Assembly (NCBI GenBank): GCA_964536415.1
Contig: CAZHXN010000002.1
Coordinates: 48,652 to 112,651 of the forward strand
DNA from: Trichothermofontia sp964536415
Lineage (GTDB): Bacteria; Cyanobacteriota; Cyanobacteriia; B231
Reading direction: 5' to 3'
Length of the DNA: 64,000 bases
In this document: positions 53,585 to 61,548 of the stretch, piece after piece
How the letters are laid out: each line of letters starts with the position of its first letter
Position numbering within the stretch: the stretch's first letter is position 1
Notes under the pieces: model-generated
What the model saw: the letters and a program-made list of their open reading frames with translations, nothing else
Database searches by the model: none
What the model was told of the DNA's origin: nothing
Made by a program: the position numbers and the translations under genes

Positions 53585-53619
53585 CAGTTGTTTAACAGTT
53601 GTTTAAACGTGTTTAAACG
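53585..53619 (-). promoter_or_regulatory. TTTAA repeats at helical spacing upstream of the Ctp gene
   Basis: CAGTTGTTTAA is repeated at 53585-53595 and 53596-53606, followed by CGTGTTTAAACG at 53608-53619, so TTTAA cores recur every 10-11 bp, 28-62 bp before the ATG. On the gene strand they read TTTAAACA or GTTAAACA, close to but not matching Pho boxes. An operator is possible. Confidence 0.4.
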
Positions 53620-53966
53620 AATAGACCTCAACAGTTAGCCTGCAATCAGGCTAGGGGATTAAGGCCGAGCGATACGGAAGCGATAGTTGCAGGATGGGGA
53701 GACGTTAGGGCGGACCTAGGGTTTTAGCCAAGCTTGTGTGATACTCTAGCGAATTTTTTAGGAAGGTGTTGGGTCTATTATGTAACAATTCATAACCTTT
53801 GGCTTTAAAAAAGTATGCAATTTGTGCTCCGGGCGGTTTAAGCAGGACGGTTAGCCCTTGCCCCTATTGAATCGAAATACTGCGCCAAAAGTTCCCGTGG
53901 GGGGACAGATTGATATCCGTCCCTAGCGTCTGTGGTGGCTGGGTCTATGCCCAGTGTTTCCAGAGC
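53620..53966. other. Intergenic region between the Ctp gene and recJ
   Basis: About 350 bp beyond the Ctp repeats, with AT-rich patches (GGCTTTAAAAAAGTATGC near 53803) and no ORF or RNA I can support. Confidence 0.45.
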
Positions 53967-56528
53967 TTAACCCGGTGATGGCGGCACTGGGTCCCGGACG
54001 CTATGCAGCATTTGGATGAGCATTGCCCGCAGGGTTGACCAGGGGACTTGGTAGAAATACCGCTGGCGAAATTGGTTTTCCTGAAAAACAGTGAAAAAAC
54101 GATCGATCGCGGCGCGAATCATGGCCTCTGGCTGGCGATCCAGTGCTGACCACCGCAGTACCGACGATCGCGGCGGCTGGGCCTCTAACTGGGCCTCTAA
54201 TTGGAAACCCAGGGTTGCCAGGGCTGCTAATCCAGCGTCTAAAACGGCTGGCTGGATTGCCAAAGCCTTGGCCCAATCCGCCAGACCGATCGGTTGTTGG
54301 GTACGACTCAGGTATTTGGCCATGCCAAGCAACTGTTCCCACAGGGCGATTGGGTCTGCTGCGACCGGCGGCGGGAAGGCGATCGCCAGGGGCCGTTCCA
54401 TTGCGAGAGCCTGTTCTAACCAGGGCACCAAATCGCGCCAGTGGGTGGGGTAGGTCGTGATCATCAGAGGATCAGTGATCCCGGTGTGTGACTCAGGGAC
54501 ACCATGCCGCCAGTCCAGCAGCCAATCCCAGTCCTGGCCAAAGTCTGGACTAAAGCCTCGATCGAAGTCCCCCATGTTCGGTATCGAGCGGGCGATCGCA
54601 GCCATCGGGGCAGGGGTATCTACCACTGGAGCGACCTGGACATCGATTAACCGAATATGGTAATCCTTCTGGGCCGCGTTGCAGCCGAGTTCTACAATCG
54701 CATCACAGCGATCGGTGGGCAGTTCTTCGGCGGCATGTTCCCACCAGATGCCAGGGAATCCCTTGGCAGTGGAAGCATCCCGGATCAAAAATTCCGTTTT
54801 GAGGTAGCGCAGCTTTTGACCCGTTGGGTCTTTAATATACGCTTTTCTCACCTGTTCAAACCACACATTGTGGAGCAATAGCCGGGGGACTGGATTGCCC
54901 ATCCCGCAGGGTTCCAATAATTTCAGTTCCTGAAACAGTTCTCTCCCTAAATCGGCTACAGTGACCGTTAAATCCACGGAAATGATTGGGCCAAGTTGGG
55001 TGACGGTTTGCTGCCGAAGTTGCCGGTTAATCGCCTCCGTAAAGAGAGGTAAATTGTCAACCGATAAGGAAAGCCCCGCCGCAAAAGGGTGCCCACCAAA
55101 ACTTGTCAGCAAATGTTCCTGACCTTTAACCAGTTGGTAAAGATCAATGTGATTCACGGAGCGGGCAGACCCACGAGCAAGGCGACCGTTGCATGGGGTA
55201 GGGGTGGGTTGCGCCCATTGGCGATCGGGCAACCGCTCCGCTGGGTAAACCCGCCCATCCTGACTGTTGGCACTTGGCCATTGCAGGTTCAGGTCAGCCG
55301 TTTCATCTTCCGAGCCAATAACCGGCGGATCGAGGCTGAGGAGAATCGTGGGGCGTCCGGTTTGTTGGGCCAGTTGACCGGCCACCAGGCCCAGGATGCC
55401 CACGGGCCAGCCCACTTCAGCCAAGACAATCACGTGGGTCGTGGAGAGATCCAGGGCCGTAAGTTGGGCGATCGCTTGGTTCAAGATATCTTTTTGCAGG
55501 GCTTTACGGCGGGTGTTGAGGAGTTCGGCTTGTTCGGCAAGGAAGCGACTGCGATCGTGATCGCGGCTGGTGAGCAACTCCACACAACAATGGGCATCGC
55601 CCTGGATACGGCTAACGGCATTAATGCGGGGACCCAGGCCAAAGGCAATGTCCGTGGGCCGATCGCCCGTGCGGCGACAGAGTTCCAACAACCGGTGAAC
55701 ACCGGGGCGGCGATCGGGGGTCTGGTTGAGGGTTTGCAGACAGGCGATCCCCCGCTGAGCCAGATAGCGACAATCCCCCTTGAGGGCCACCAGATCTGCA
55801 ATCAGGCCGATCGCCACCAAGTCAAGTAAATCCGCCAACGGTTGCGTATCCCGATCTGGCATGGCCTGATAGAGGGCCTCCAGGAGCTTATAGGCCACCG
55901 CAACACCGGAGAGGTGGGCCAGGGGATGCTCCGGGGAGAGGCTACGGGGATTGACGATCGCCACCACTGGGGGCCGTTGAGCGGGGAGGGTGTGGTGATC
56001 GGTCACAATGACCTCAAGCCCCAGGGTATGGGCATAGGCAATCTCCTCCTGGTTGGTACTACCCGTATCACAGGTAATGATCAGGCGACACCCGCGATCG
56101 GCCAGATCCTGAAGCCCTGATCGCGATAATCCGTGGGATTCCCGCAGGCGATTTGGGATAAAGTAATGTAGCTGTCCGGGTTCCGGGAAAAACGGACGCA
56201 GCCCCTCCCACAACACAGCAGTCGCCGTCACCCCATCGGCATCAAAATCCCCCCAGATCGCGACGGTTTCCTGCTGGGTCATGGCCTGCTGAAGACGCGC
56301 GATCGCCCACTGCATTTCAACCCCAAACGCCAAGGGGTCAGTCACCGGATAGCACTGGGCATCCACAAATTGGGCCAAGGCTGCCTCGGTCTGGATACCC
56401 CGTTGCCACAGGAGCTCGGCAGCAAAATGACCAGAAGTGTCTTTAACATAGGTTCGCACTGCTTGCACAAACCAAGCCGGGGGAGAAACCCTCGGCACAA
56501 GCTGCCATCGGGGAGGGGGAGTGGACAT
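53967..56528 (-). CDS. recJ: Single-stranded-DNA-specific 5'-3' exonuclease
   Basis: An 853-residue DHH-family nuclease in recombination and mismatch repair. Seen: motif I AIWGDFDADGVTATAVLWEGL (about 90-110), IITCDTGSTNQEEIAYA, motif III VIVTDHHTLP, and the DHHA1-type FGLGPRINAVSRIQGDAH, plus SFGGHPFAAGLSLS. The cyanobacterial form has a long C-terminal extension with a second, non-catalytic part (from about 640) seen here as DRCDAIVELGCNAAQKDYHI and beyond. Complete; Start ATG 56528. The large plus-strand open frame inside it is a shadow. Confidence 0.94.
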   Translation of the reverse strand: MSTPPPRWQLVPRVSPPAWFVQAVRTYVKDTSGHFAAELLWQRGIQTEAALAQFVDAQCYPVTDPLAFGVEMQWAIARLQQAMTQQETVAIWGDFDADGVTATAVLWEGLRPFFPEPGQLHYFIPNRLRESHGLSRSGLQDLADRGCRLIITCDTGSTNQEEIAYAHTLGLEVIVTDHHTLPAQRPPVVAIVNPRSLSPEHPLAHLSGVAVAYKLLEALYQAMPDRDTQPLADLLDLVAIGLIADLVALKGDCRYLAQRGIACLQTLNQTPDRRPGVHRLLELCRRTGDRPTDIAFGLGPRINAVSRIQGDAHCCVELLTSRDHDRSRFLAEQAELLNTRRKALQKDILNQAIAQLTALDLSTTHVIVLAEVGWPVGILGLVAGQLAQQTGRPTILLSLDPPVIGSEDETADLNLQWPSANSQDGRVYPAERLPDRQWAQPTPTPCNGRLARGSARSVNHIDLYQLVKGQEHLLTSFGGHPFAAGLSLSVDNLPLFTEAINRQLRQQTVTQLGPIISVDLTVTVADLGRELFQELKLLEPCGMGNPVPRLLLHNVWFEQVRKAYIKDPTGQKLRYLKTEFLIRDASTAKGFPGIWWEHAAEELPTDRCDAIVELGCNAAQKDYHIRLIDVQVAPVVDTPAPMAAIARSIPNMGDFDRGFSPDFGQDWDWLLDWRHGVPESHTGITDPLMITTYPTHWRDLVPWLEQALAMERPLAIAFPPPVAADPIALWEQLLGMAKYLSRTQQPIGLADWAKALAIQPAVLDAGLAALATLGFQLEAQLEAQPPRSSVLRWSALDRQPEAMIRAAIDRFFTVFQENQFRQRYFYQVPWSTLRAMLIQMLHSVRDPVPPSPG

Positions 56529-56784
56529 AACCCTATTGTGTGCTACAGTTCGCCCTGACTAGGGCGATCCAGGTGAAAATAGCTTGTGAAGAAAACAGGA
56601 GTAAGGTAGATTTTTGTTACAGAAATGGGTCGAATTTAGGTCATTGCGGTACACGATCAGCGGTACAGGATCAATCGTATCCGGGCTACGGGCGAACGAT
56701 CGCCCCTCCCCAACCGGAAATACGGGCATGACCCCCTGGCCAGCATACGCTTGAACCCCCAGACTCTCTAGGACTCGCTAATGA

Positions 56785-57711
56785 ATGGTCAATATCGCAG
56801 CTAAAGGCAAGATGGTGAATTCATCCGAGGGCATCGCGCAACAGGCACGGCAAGGCAGTGTCGCGGCCATCATTCAGGTGTTGAATGAACGCTTGGCGGT
56901 TTTCGGGGTGAGAACGCGGGCGATTTTTGCCGATGGCGTGCTGCAACTGTTATGTGAAGCTGCCAGTGCAGACCAGTTAGCCCAAACCACCTTAGTCAAT
57001 CAGATTCGTGAGATTCTGGAGTCGATCGCCCCTCGTAATGTTCGCCGGGTCAATATCAACAGTCGGCTGGCGCGGGAGCAACAACTGCTCTGGCTGGAGG
57101 AAATCAGCCGTGATCCAGAAAGCCAACTGCTCTGGTCCGAAGAAATTACCCTCCGCAAGCCGAACCCGATCGCCCTCTGGATCGAGGATCTCAAGGCCCC
57201 CAAGGCTGCCAATTCCCCCCTCGTCACCTCGGCTCAACCCGTCCCTCCCCACTACCAGCGCCATCACCATCCCTTCCGGCGGGGTCTCTTGGGAGGAATT
57301 GGGATCACGCTCTTGCTGGGGTTAGGCGGCGGGGCGATTTGGCAATGGGGGCTTCAGCCTCGGTTCCTAGCACGATCGTCGGCTCCGGCCTCCCCCCCCA
57401 CGGCGGTCACCCCCGCCAGCAGTCAGGCCGCCCTCTCTCCCCCGGCAGTACCGGCGATCGCGGCCAGTGCTGATCCGTTTGCCGAGGCTGTCCGCCTAGC
57501 TGAACAGGCCACTGCCGCTGGCAAAACGGCCCAACTGTCCGCCCAATGGTTAGAGCTAGCTGCTCGCTGGCAGCAAGCGTCTGACCTGATGGCAACAGTC
57601 CCCACTCAGGACCCACGCTATGCCGTTGCCCAGGATCGCACCCAACGGTATCGCCAGAATAGCGAATTGGCCCTTCAGGAAGCGCAGAAGCGTCGTGAAG
57701 CCACCCCTTAA
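56785..57711 (+). CDS. Membrane-anchored protein of unknown function
   Basis: A 308-residue protein. The N-terminal half (QARQGSVAAIIQVLNERLAVFGVRTRAIFADGVLQLLCEA) is a compact soluble domain repeated in cyanobacterial hypothetical proteins. One membrane helix lies at about 170-190 (RGLLGGIGITLLLGLGGG). The C-terminal part is Ala/Pro-rich, then helical (QWLELAARWQQASDLMATVP, RYRQNSELALQEAQK). ATG 56812 may be the true start. Ends four bases into the convergent phosphatase gene. Function unknown. Confidence 0.7.
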   Translation: MVNIAAKGKMVNSSEGIAQQARQGSVAAIIQVLNERLAVFGVRTRAIFADGVLQLLCEAASADQLAQTTLVNQIREILESIAPRNVRRVNINSRLAREQQLLWLEEISRDPESQLLWSEEITLRKPNPIALWIEDLKAPKAANSPLVTSAQPVPPHYQRHHHPFRRGLLGGIGITLLLGLGGGAIWQWGLQPRFLARSSAPASPPTAVTPASSQAALSPPAVPAIAASADPFAEAVRLAEQATAAGKTAQLSAQWLELAARWQQASDLMATVPTQDPRYAVAQDRTQRYRQNSELALQEAQKRREATP

Positions 57712-58448
57712 CCCAGGTGGCGGCAGTCATTAAAGCGATGGATTTGCCACAGTTCGGTGTTAAACCGCTGGTTCTCGTCCGTGGCATACCAGCGATTGCG
57801 ATCGAGCCAAAACTCAAACAAAGCCGTATTTTTCGCATGGAGTCGCCAGGAGCGATCGCAGTTCATCAGTTCGGCAATCAAGTGCTGCATAATCCAACTG
57901 TGGGACACAATCCAGAGGCGATCGCTATCGGTGTGCCGACTGAGTAAGCGTTGGATAAATTGGCGGGCACGGCTCCGGGCGGTGGTTAACGCTTCGGCCC
58001 CTGGGATTTGAATCCAGTCCAGGGAAGCACCTAACTGCTGACACAAATCGGGATACTGTTGCTGCGCTTCGGCCCAGGTCAGCCCAGCGAAAATACCATT
58101 CTGAAACTCCATCAACTCATCGGCATACTCCACCGGAATCGGTGGGCAAACACTGGGCTTGGTGCCACTTTCTAAGGGTGGGGCATCGGCACTATCAATC
58201 AGATCACTCACCGCTGCGGGCAAGGGAGCCGTTTGGAAATGGTTGAGCAAAATCGCTGCCGTTTGTGCTGCCCGTTTGAGGGGACTGCTATAGACATGGG
58301 TGGGAATCCAGGATTCGGCCAGAAGGCGCTGAGCCAACCGTTCCGCCTGACTGTGCCCCTCAGCGGAGAGGGCAAAATCCGTTTGGCCTTGCATCCGTTT
58401 TTCCTGATTGCCGATCGACTGGGCATGGCGAATAAAGAGTAGTTTCAT
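57708..58448 (-). CDS. Histidine phosphatase superfamily protein
   Basis: A 246-residue phosphoglycerate-mutase-like phosphatase. The N-terminus MKLLFIRHAQSIGNQEKRMQGQTDFALSAEGHSQAERLA has the RHG-type catalytic His8; SSPLKRAAQTAAIL and the second His (LWIVSHSWIMQHL) complete the site. Substrate unknown; the family includes phosphatases of sugar phosphates and broad-specificity forms. Its start is ATG 58448; longer in-frame starts (up to 58577) lead through the tandem repeat upstream and are not family-like. Confidence 0.9.
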   Translation of the reverse strand: MKLLFIRHAQSIGNQEKRMQGQTDFALSAEGHSQAERLAQRLLAESWIPTHVYSSPLKRAAQTAAILLNHFQTAPLPAAVSDLIDSADAPPLESGTKPSVCPPIPVEYADELMEFQNGIFAGLTWAEAQQQYPDLCQQLGASLDWIQIPGAEALTTARSRARQFIQRLLSRHTDSDRLWIVSHSWIMQHLIAELMNCDRSWRLHAKNTALFEFWLDRNRWYATDENQRFNTELWQIHRFNDCRHLG

Positions 58449-59047
58449 TGTGATCCAGAGGGTGATCCAGATAGGGTGATCTAGAGTATCCCTGTCAACC
58501 AGTAGTGTTGCACGAACGACCGTTACCTTAACCATTACCCCAAGAGAGAGAGGCACCGGTTCCAGCGGAGATAGCATCGGGCAGATAGGGTCACCAGGGG
58601 GGCAGTGCCTTGTGTCCGGCCCGCCATCCTGCAGCAGCCCCCGGCGCGTTATCCGTAGCTAGGGATTAAGCATTGTTACAGCTCAACGGTTGACTTGGAT
58701 AGGGGTCAGTAAAATACTGGACAGTTCCCCCGATGGGACGTTGATCTGGAGCCAGCTAAGAACTTGTGTGTGGATACCCGCCCAGCCGGTAAGGCTTAGG
58801 TTATCGTGGAGGGGGTGGCAGACAATCTGGCGATCGCCCGGAGCAAGAAAACGTCACCCCGTATTGTAATGGGGAAATCGCTGGAGGCATTCCGTTTCGT
58901 TCGGACTCAGTTTTCTTAGTATTTTGGGGTTGTGCATCCGGCAAACAGGCCACTTTCAAACAGCAGTCTCGCAGGCGGCAGGTGTTGGAAGGGGCTGTCA
59001 GTCTTCAAATCTATCTTCAAATCTATTGGTAACCGCTAGGCAACATT
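58449..59047. other. Intergenic region upstream of the V4R operon
   Basis: About 600 bp without a gene. It starts with three TGATC(C/T)AGA direct repeats at 58451, 58463 and 58477 in the phosphatase leader. It contains a promoter-like sequence at 58690-58718 and the tandem CTTCAAATCTAT at 59003-59026 about 20 bp before the V4R gene. If transcription starts near 58725, the operon would have a leader of about 320 bases. Confidence 0.5.
58690..58718 (+). promoter_or_regulatory. Sigma70-type promoter candidate for the V4R operon
   Basis: TTGACT (58690-58695) and AATACT (58713-58718) are separated by exactly 17 bp. A transcript from here would run into the V4R operon with a long leader. Alternative start sites closer to the gene cannot be excluded. 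Confidence 0.4.
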
Positions 59048-59731
59048 ATGGTCAACGCAACTGCACAAACAGCCACACCGCAACGGAAGAATCCGAAAAA
59101 GCATAACCATTACGGATTCCGTGACTTCTTTAAGTTTGACACTGAGAAAGGCACGATCGTTGATTGGAATGGTGCCCAAAATATTTTGGCCACAGAGGAT
59201 TTTATTATTGGCCTCGTGGAAGGGTTGGAAGAAGAAGTCGGCGATGCGTCCGCTGCCATCATGTACACCATTGGTTGCGAGTGGGGTCAGCGGGATGCCT
59301 TCTTTTTCGAGAAATGGTTCGAGCGAGAGTTCGATCGCAATATCCGCCAAACCAATCTTCTCTTTCTGCTAGAAACCTGGTGGTGGCCCTTCACCTCCCA
59401 AGGCTGGGGCCGCTGGGAAGTCGATATGGGCGATCGTAAACAAGGCTTTATTTTTATTAACCTGTTCGACTCCGCCGTCGCTCGCACCCTCGGTGATGTC
59501 GGGAAACCGGTTTGCCACATCTATGCCGGTCTATTTGCCGGCTTTTTTACCGAACTGGTCAAAAAACAACTGAGTTGCATTGAAATTCAGTGCTACTCAA
59601 TGGGGGAAACCTACTGTAAGTTCCTCATTGGGGGCCAGGACCGGATTGATGCCGCCGCCTTCTGGCTGAACGAAGGCGCAACGGCACGGGATATTGAAAA
59701 ACGGCTACGGTCTGGGGAGCGCTTGGGATGA
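59048..59731 (+). CDS. V4R domain protein, Slr0144-like
   Basis: A 227-residue soluble protein with a V4R (4-vinyl reductase-like) domain at about 60-200: FIIGLVEGLEEEVGDASAAIMYTIGCEWGQRD, then VCHIYAGLFAGFFTELVKKQLSCIEIQCYSMGETYCKFLIGG. The closest outline I know is Synechocystis Slr0144, first gene of the slr0144-slr0152 cluster needed for efficient photosystem II assembly. V4R domains may bind small hydrophobic or tetrapyrrole-like ligands. Its TGA overlaps the next gene's ATG (59728-59731), so they are coupled. Confidence 0.85.
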   Translation: MVNATAQTATPQRKNPKKHNHYGFRDFFKFDTEKGTIVDWNGAQNILATEDFIIGLVEGLEEEVGDASAAIMYTIGCEWGQRDAFFFEKWFEREFDRNIRQTNLLFLLETWWWPFTSQGWGRWEVDMGDRKQGFIFINLFDSAVARTLGDVGKPVCHIYAGLFAGFFTELVKKQLSCIEIQCYSMGETYCKFLIGGQDRIDAAAFWLNEGATARDIEKRLRSGERLG

Positions 59732-60048
59732 ATACGCTGACCTCACCTGCAAGCCGCAACGGTGCCACCCTGACTGCCTCCAACCGGGCATGGCTGACGC
59801 TAACGGTGCACCAATTTTTTGGTGCAGTGAATTGGGATGACCAACCCTTAGCTGTCCAAGAATTGAAGCGGACCTCGCTCCAAACCGGCGGCCCGCTCAG
59901 CTTAACCTTAACCGTTAGCCAGTTCATGAATGCTATTCCCTGGGACGGCAAGGCGATTGCCGCGCCTGTTCCCCTAGAAGAGGCCATCCCGATCGCCGAG
60001 AGCCAGGGATTAGATCTCACCGTTGACGACTTTTCGAGCCTATTCTAG
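59728..60048 (+). CDS. Small protein with a repeated LTLTV-x-QF motif, Slr0145 position
   Basis: A 106-residue protein overlapping the preceding stop by 4 bp. Two near-identical blocks occur: LTLTVHQFFGAVNWDDQ (about 23-39) and LTLTVSQFMNAIPWDGK (about 58-74), and a third, shorter one at the end, LDLTVDDFSSLF. Between them are Pro/Thr/Gly-rich linkers. This looks like a linear array of peptide motifs rather than a folded enzyme, perhaps docking sites for a partner. It occupies the position of slr0145 in the Synechocystis cluster. Confidence 0.75.
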   Translation: MNTLTSPASRNGATLTASNRAWLTLTVHQFFGAVNWDDQPLAVQELKRTSLQTGGPLSLTLTVSQFMNAIPWDGKAIAAPVPLEEAIPIAESQGLDLTVDDFSSLF

Positions 60049-60180
60049 GCAACTTGGCTGGTCCATTTTTGAAGAAAGGGATACGCTGAGTCAGCCCGCT
60101 TTGACGGCGTTGGCGATCGTCATTAACGCTGTTCACGACCGACCTCTATTTTTGGCACCTGTCTGTACCGGAGCGAATGT

Positions 60181-60660
60181 ATGCACCCGCAAATCGAAAC
60201 CCTACTAGATCAGGCAGAAAACCGATATCTCAAACCAGAGGAATTGGCCCTACTGGATAAATACGTCAATTCCCTACCCGATCGACTCGAAACCTACCGC
60301 CGTCTGCGCGATCAAGAAGTTGCCATCATGCAACAAGCCGTCGATCAAGTGCAGGCCGAAATGCCCCAGCTACCGACAGTGGACTTAGAACGCAGTATCA
60401 AGAATGCGCTCCTCGTGGTCCGCTACTGCGCCATGTCCATGCTATTAGATGACGCCACCTTCACCCAGGAGCGCCTCCTGAGTTGGCTGAGTCGCAACGT
60501 GCAGGTCTATAACACCCAGGAGATCGATCGTGCCCTCTATCGCCATCTGGAGAAGGCTCTGACCCAAGCCCTCGGTCCCAAATCCATGAGTTTTTTGCAA
60601 CCTTTCCTGGTGATGGCGCGGGATGCCGTCTTAAACCCTGGTTCCTCCGTCACCGCCTAG
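60181..60660 (+). CDS. Small helical protein, Slr0146 position
   Basis: A 159-residue helical protein. The segment IKNALLVVRYCAMSMLLDDATFTQERLLSWLSRNVQVYN weakly resembles phycobilisome globin-type folds, but no chromophore-attachment Cys context is conserved, so this is only a hint. The N-terminus (IETLLDQAENRYLKPEELALLDKYVNSLP) is also helical. It lies 132 bp after the previous gene, in the position of slr0146. Start ATG 60181. Function unknown. Confidence 0.72.
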   Translation: MHPQIETLLDQAENRYLKPEELALLDKYVNSLPDRLETYRRLRDQEVAIMQQAVDQVQAEMPQLPTVDLERSIKNALLVVRYCAMSMLLDDATFTQERLLSWLSRNVQVYNTQEIDRALYRHLEKALTQALGPKSMSFLQPFLVMARDAVLNPGSSVTA

Positions 60661-60780
60661 TGGGAGGTTGGGAGGGGGGTCTGTCTGCACGGCAGAGGGC
60701 ATGACGCCAACGAAATGATTTGCTGACTGTGTGATTGCGACATTATTGCGATGTTATTGTGACTATAAGAGTAGGGTCCT

Positions 60781-61470
60781 ATGGTTTCCGTTGCTGATCT
60801 GTTGATTGATAACCGCATCCCCAGTAACTTTTTTGTAGCTGATGCCTATGTTCACAGTGATTTAGAACTCGGTCTCCTAGAAAATCGACGCGGGGCAAGG
60901 CTTTTGGCAATGCCCGAACCCCTCCTGCAAGCCATTTATGCAGGCTTGTATAAGGAAACGGGGCAAGCCACTCGTCTCGTTTTATTCAACTGTGGTCGCT
61001 GGTGGGGCAAGAATTTCTATGCCCGTTTCTGTGAGGATCTCTCCGACTATCACCATCAGCCCCTGGCCGACTTGCCAATGATTGAATTTTTGCAATCGTT
61101 ACAGCAGTGTTGGCAGACCCACGGCTGGGGTCGCATTGATCTGGATCAAACCTATCAGCAGCGAGGCTTCCTGCTGGTTAAAATTTGGGATTCCCCCTTT
61201 GCCAAACATGCGATGGCCGTCAGTAGTGTTGATCCCAGCGCGGCGACGAAACGACCAGTGTGTTTTCTGGAGGCAGGCGTGTTGAGTGCCTTCTTTAGCC
61301 AACTGACGGGCCGGGACCTCCACTGCGTCCAAACCACCTGCGAGTCCTTGGGGGCAGACTGTAATACCTTTGTGCTGGGGTTGCGCGATCGCCTCATGGC
61401 CGCTGAGGAAATGGCGAATCAGAACATGGATCACGCCGCGATTATGAAGTCCCTATGCGGCGAAGGCTAA
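60781..61470 (+). CDS. Second V4R domain protein, Slr0147-like
   Basis: A 229-residue protein. Seen: IPSNFFVADAYVHSDLELGLLENRRGARLL, FNCGRWWGKNFYARFCEDL, and the V4R C-terminal pattern VCFLEAGVLSAFFSQLTGRDLHCVQTTCESLGADCNTFVLGLRDRL. It is a paralogue of the V4R protein at 59048. Cys-rich end (three conserved Cys) may bind metal. It is the fourth gene of the cluster; position matches slr0147. Start ATG 60781. Confidence 0.85.
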   Translation: MVSVADLLIDNRIPSNFFVADAYVHSDLELGLLENRRGARLLAMPEPLLQAIYAGLYKETGQATRLVLFNCGRWWGKNFYARFCEDLSDYHHQPLADLPMIEFLQSLQQCWQTHGWGRIDLDQTYQQRGFLLVKIWDSPFAKHAMAVSSVDPSAATKRPVCFLEAGVLSAFFSQLTGRDLHCVQTTCESLGADCNTFVLGLRDRLMAAEEMANQNMDHAAIMKSLCGEG

Positions 61471-61548
61471 AGGGGAAGGGGCGCAAAACAATAGTAAAGT
61501 TGTCGGTTAGGCAGATTAGACTCAGCAATCAGTAATTATCCACACTGA

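Noticed and set aside
55089..55829. A 246-codon open frame on the plus strand inside recJ
   Set aside because: recJ motifs cover the region on the other strand; the plus frame has no ribosome site or family match.
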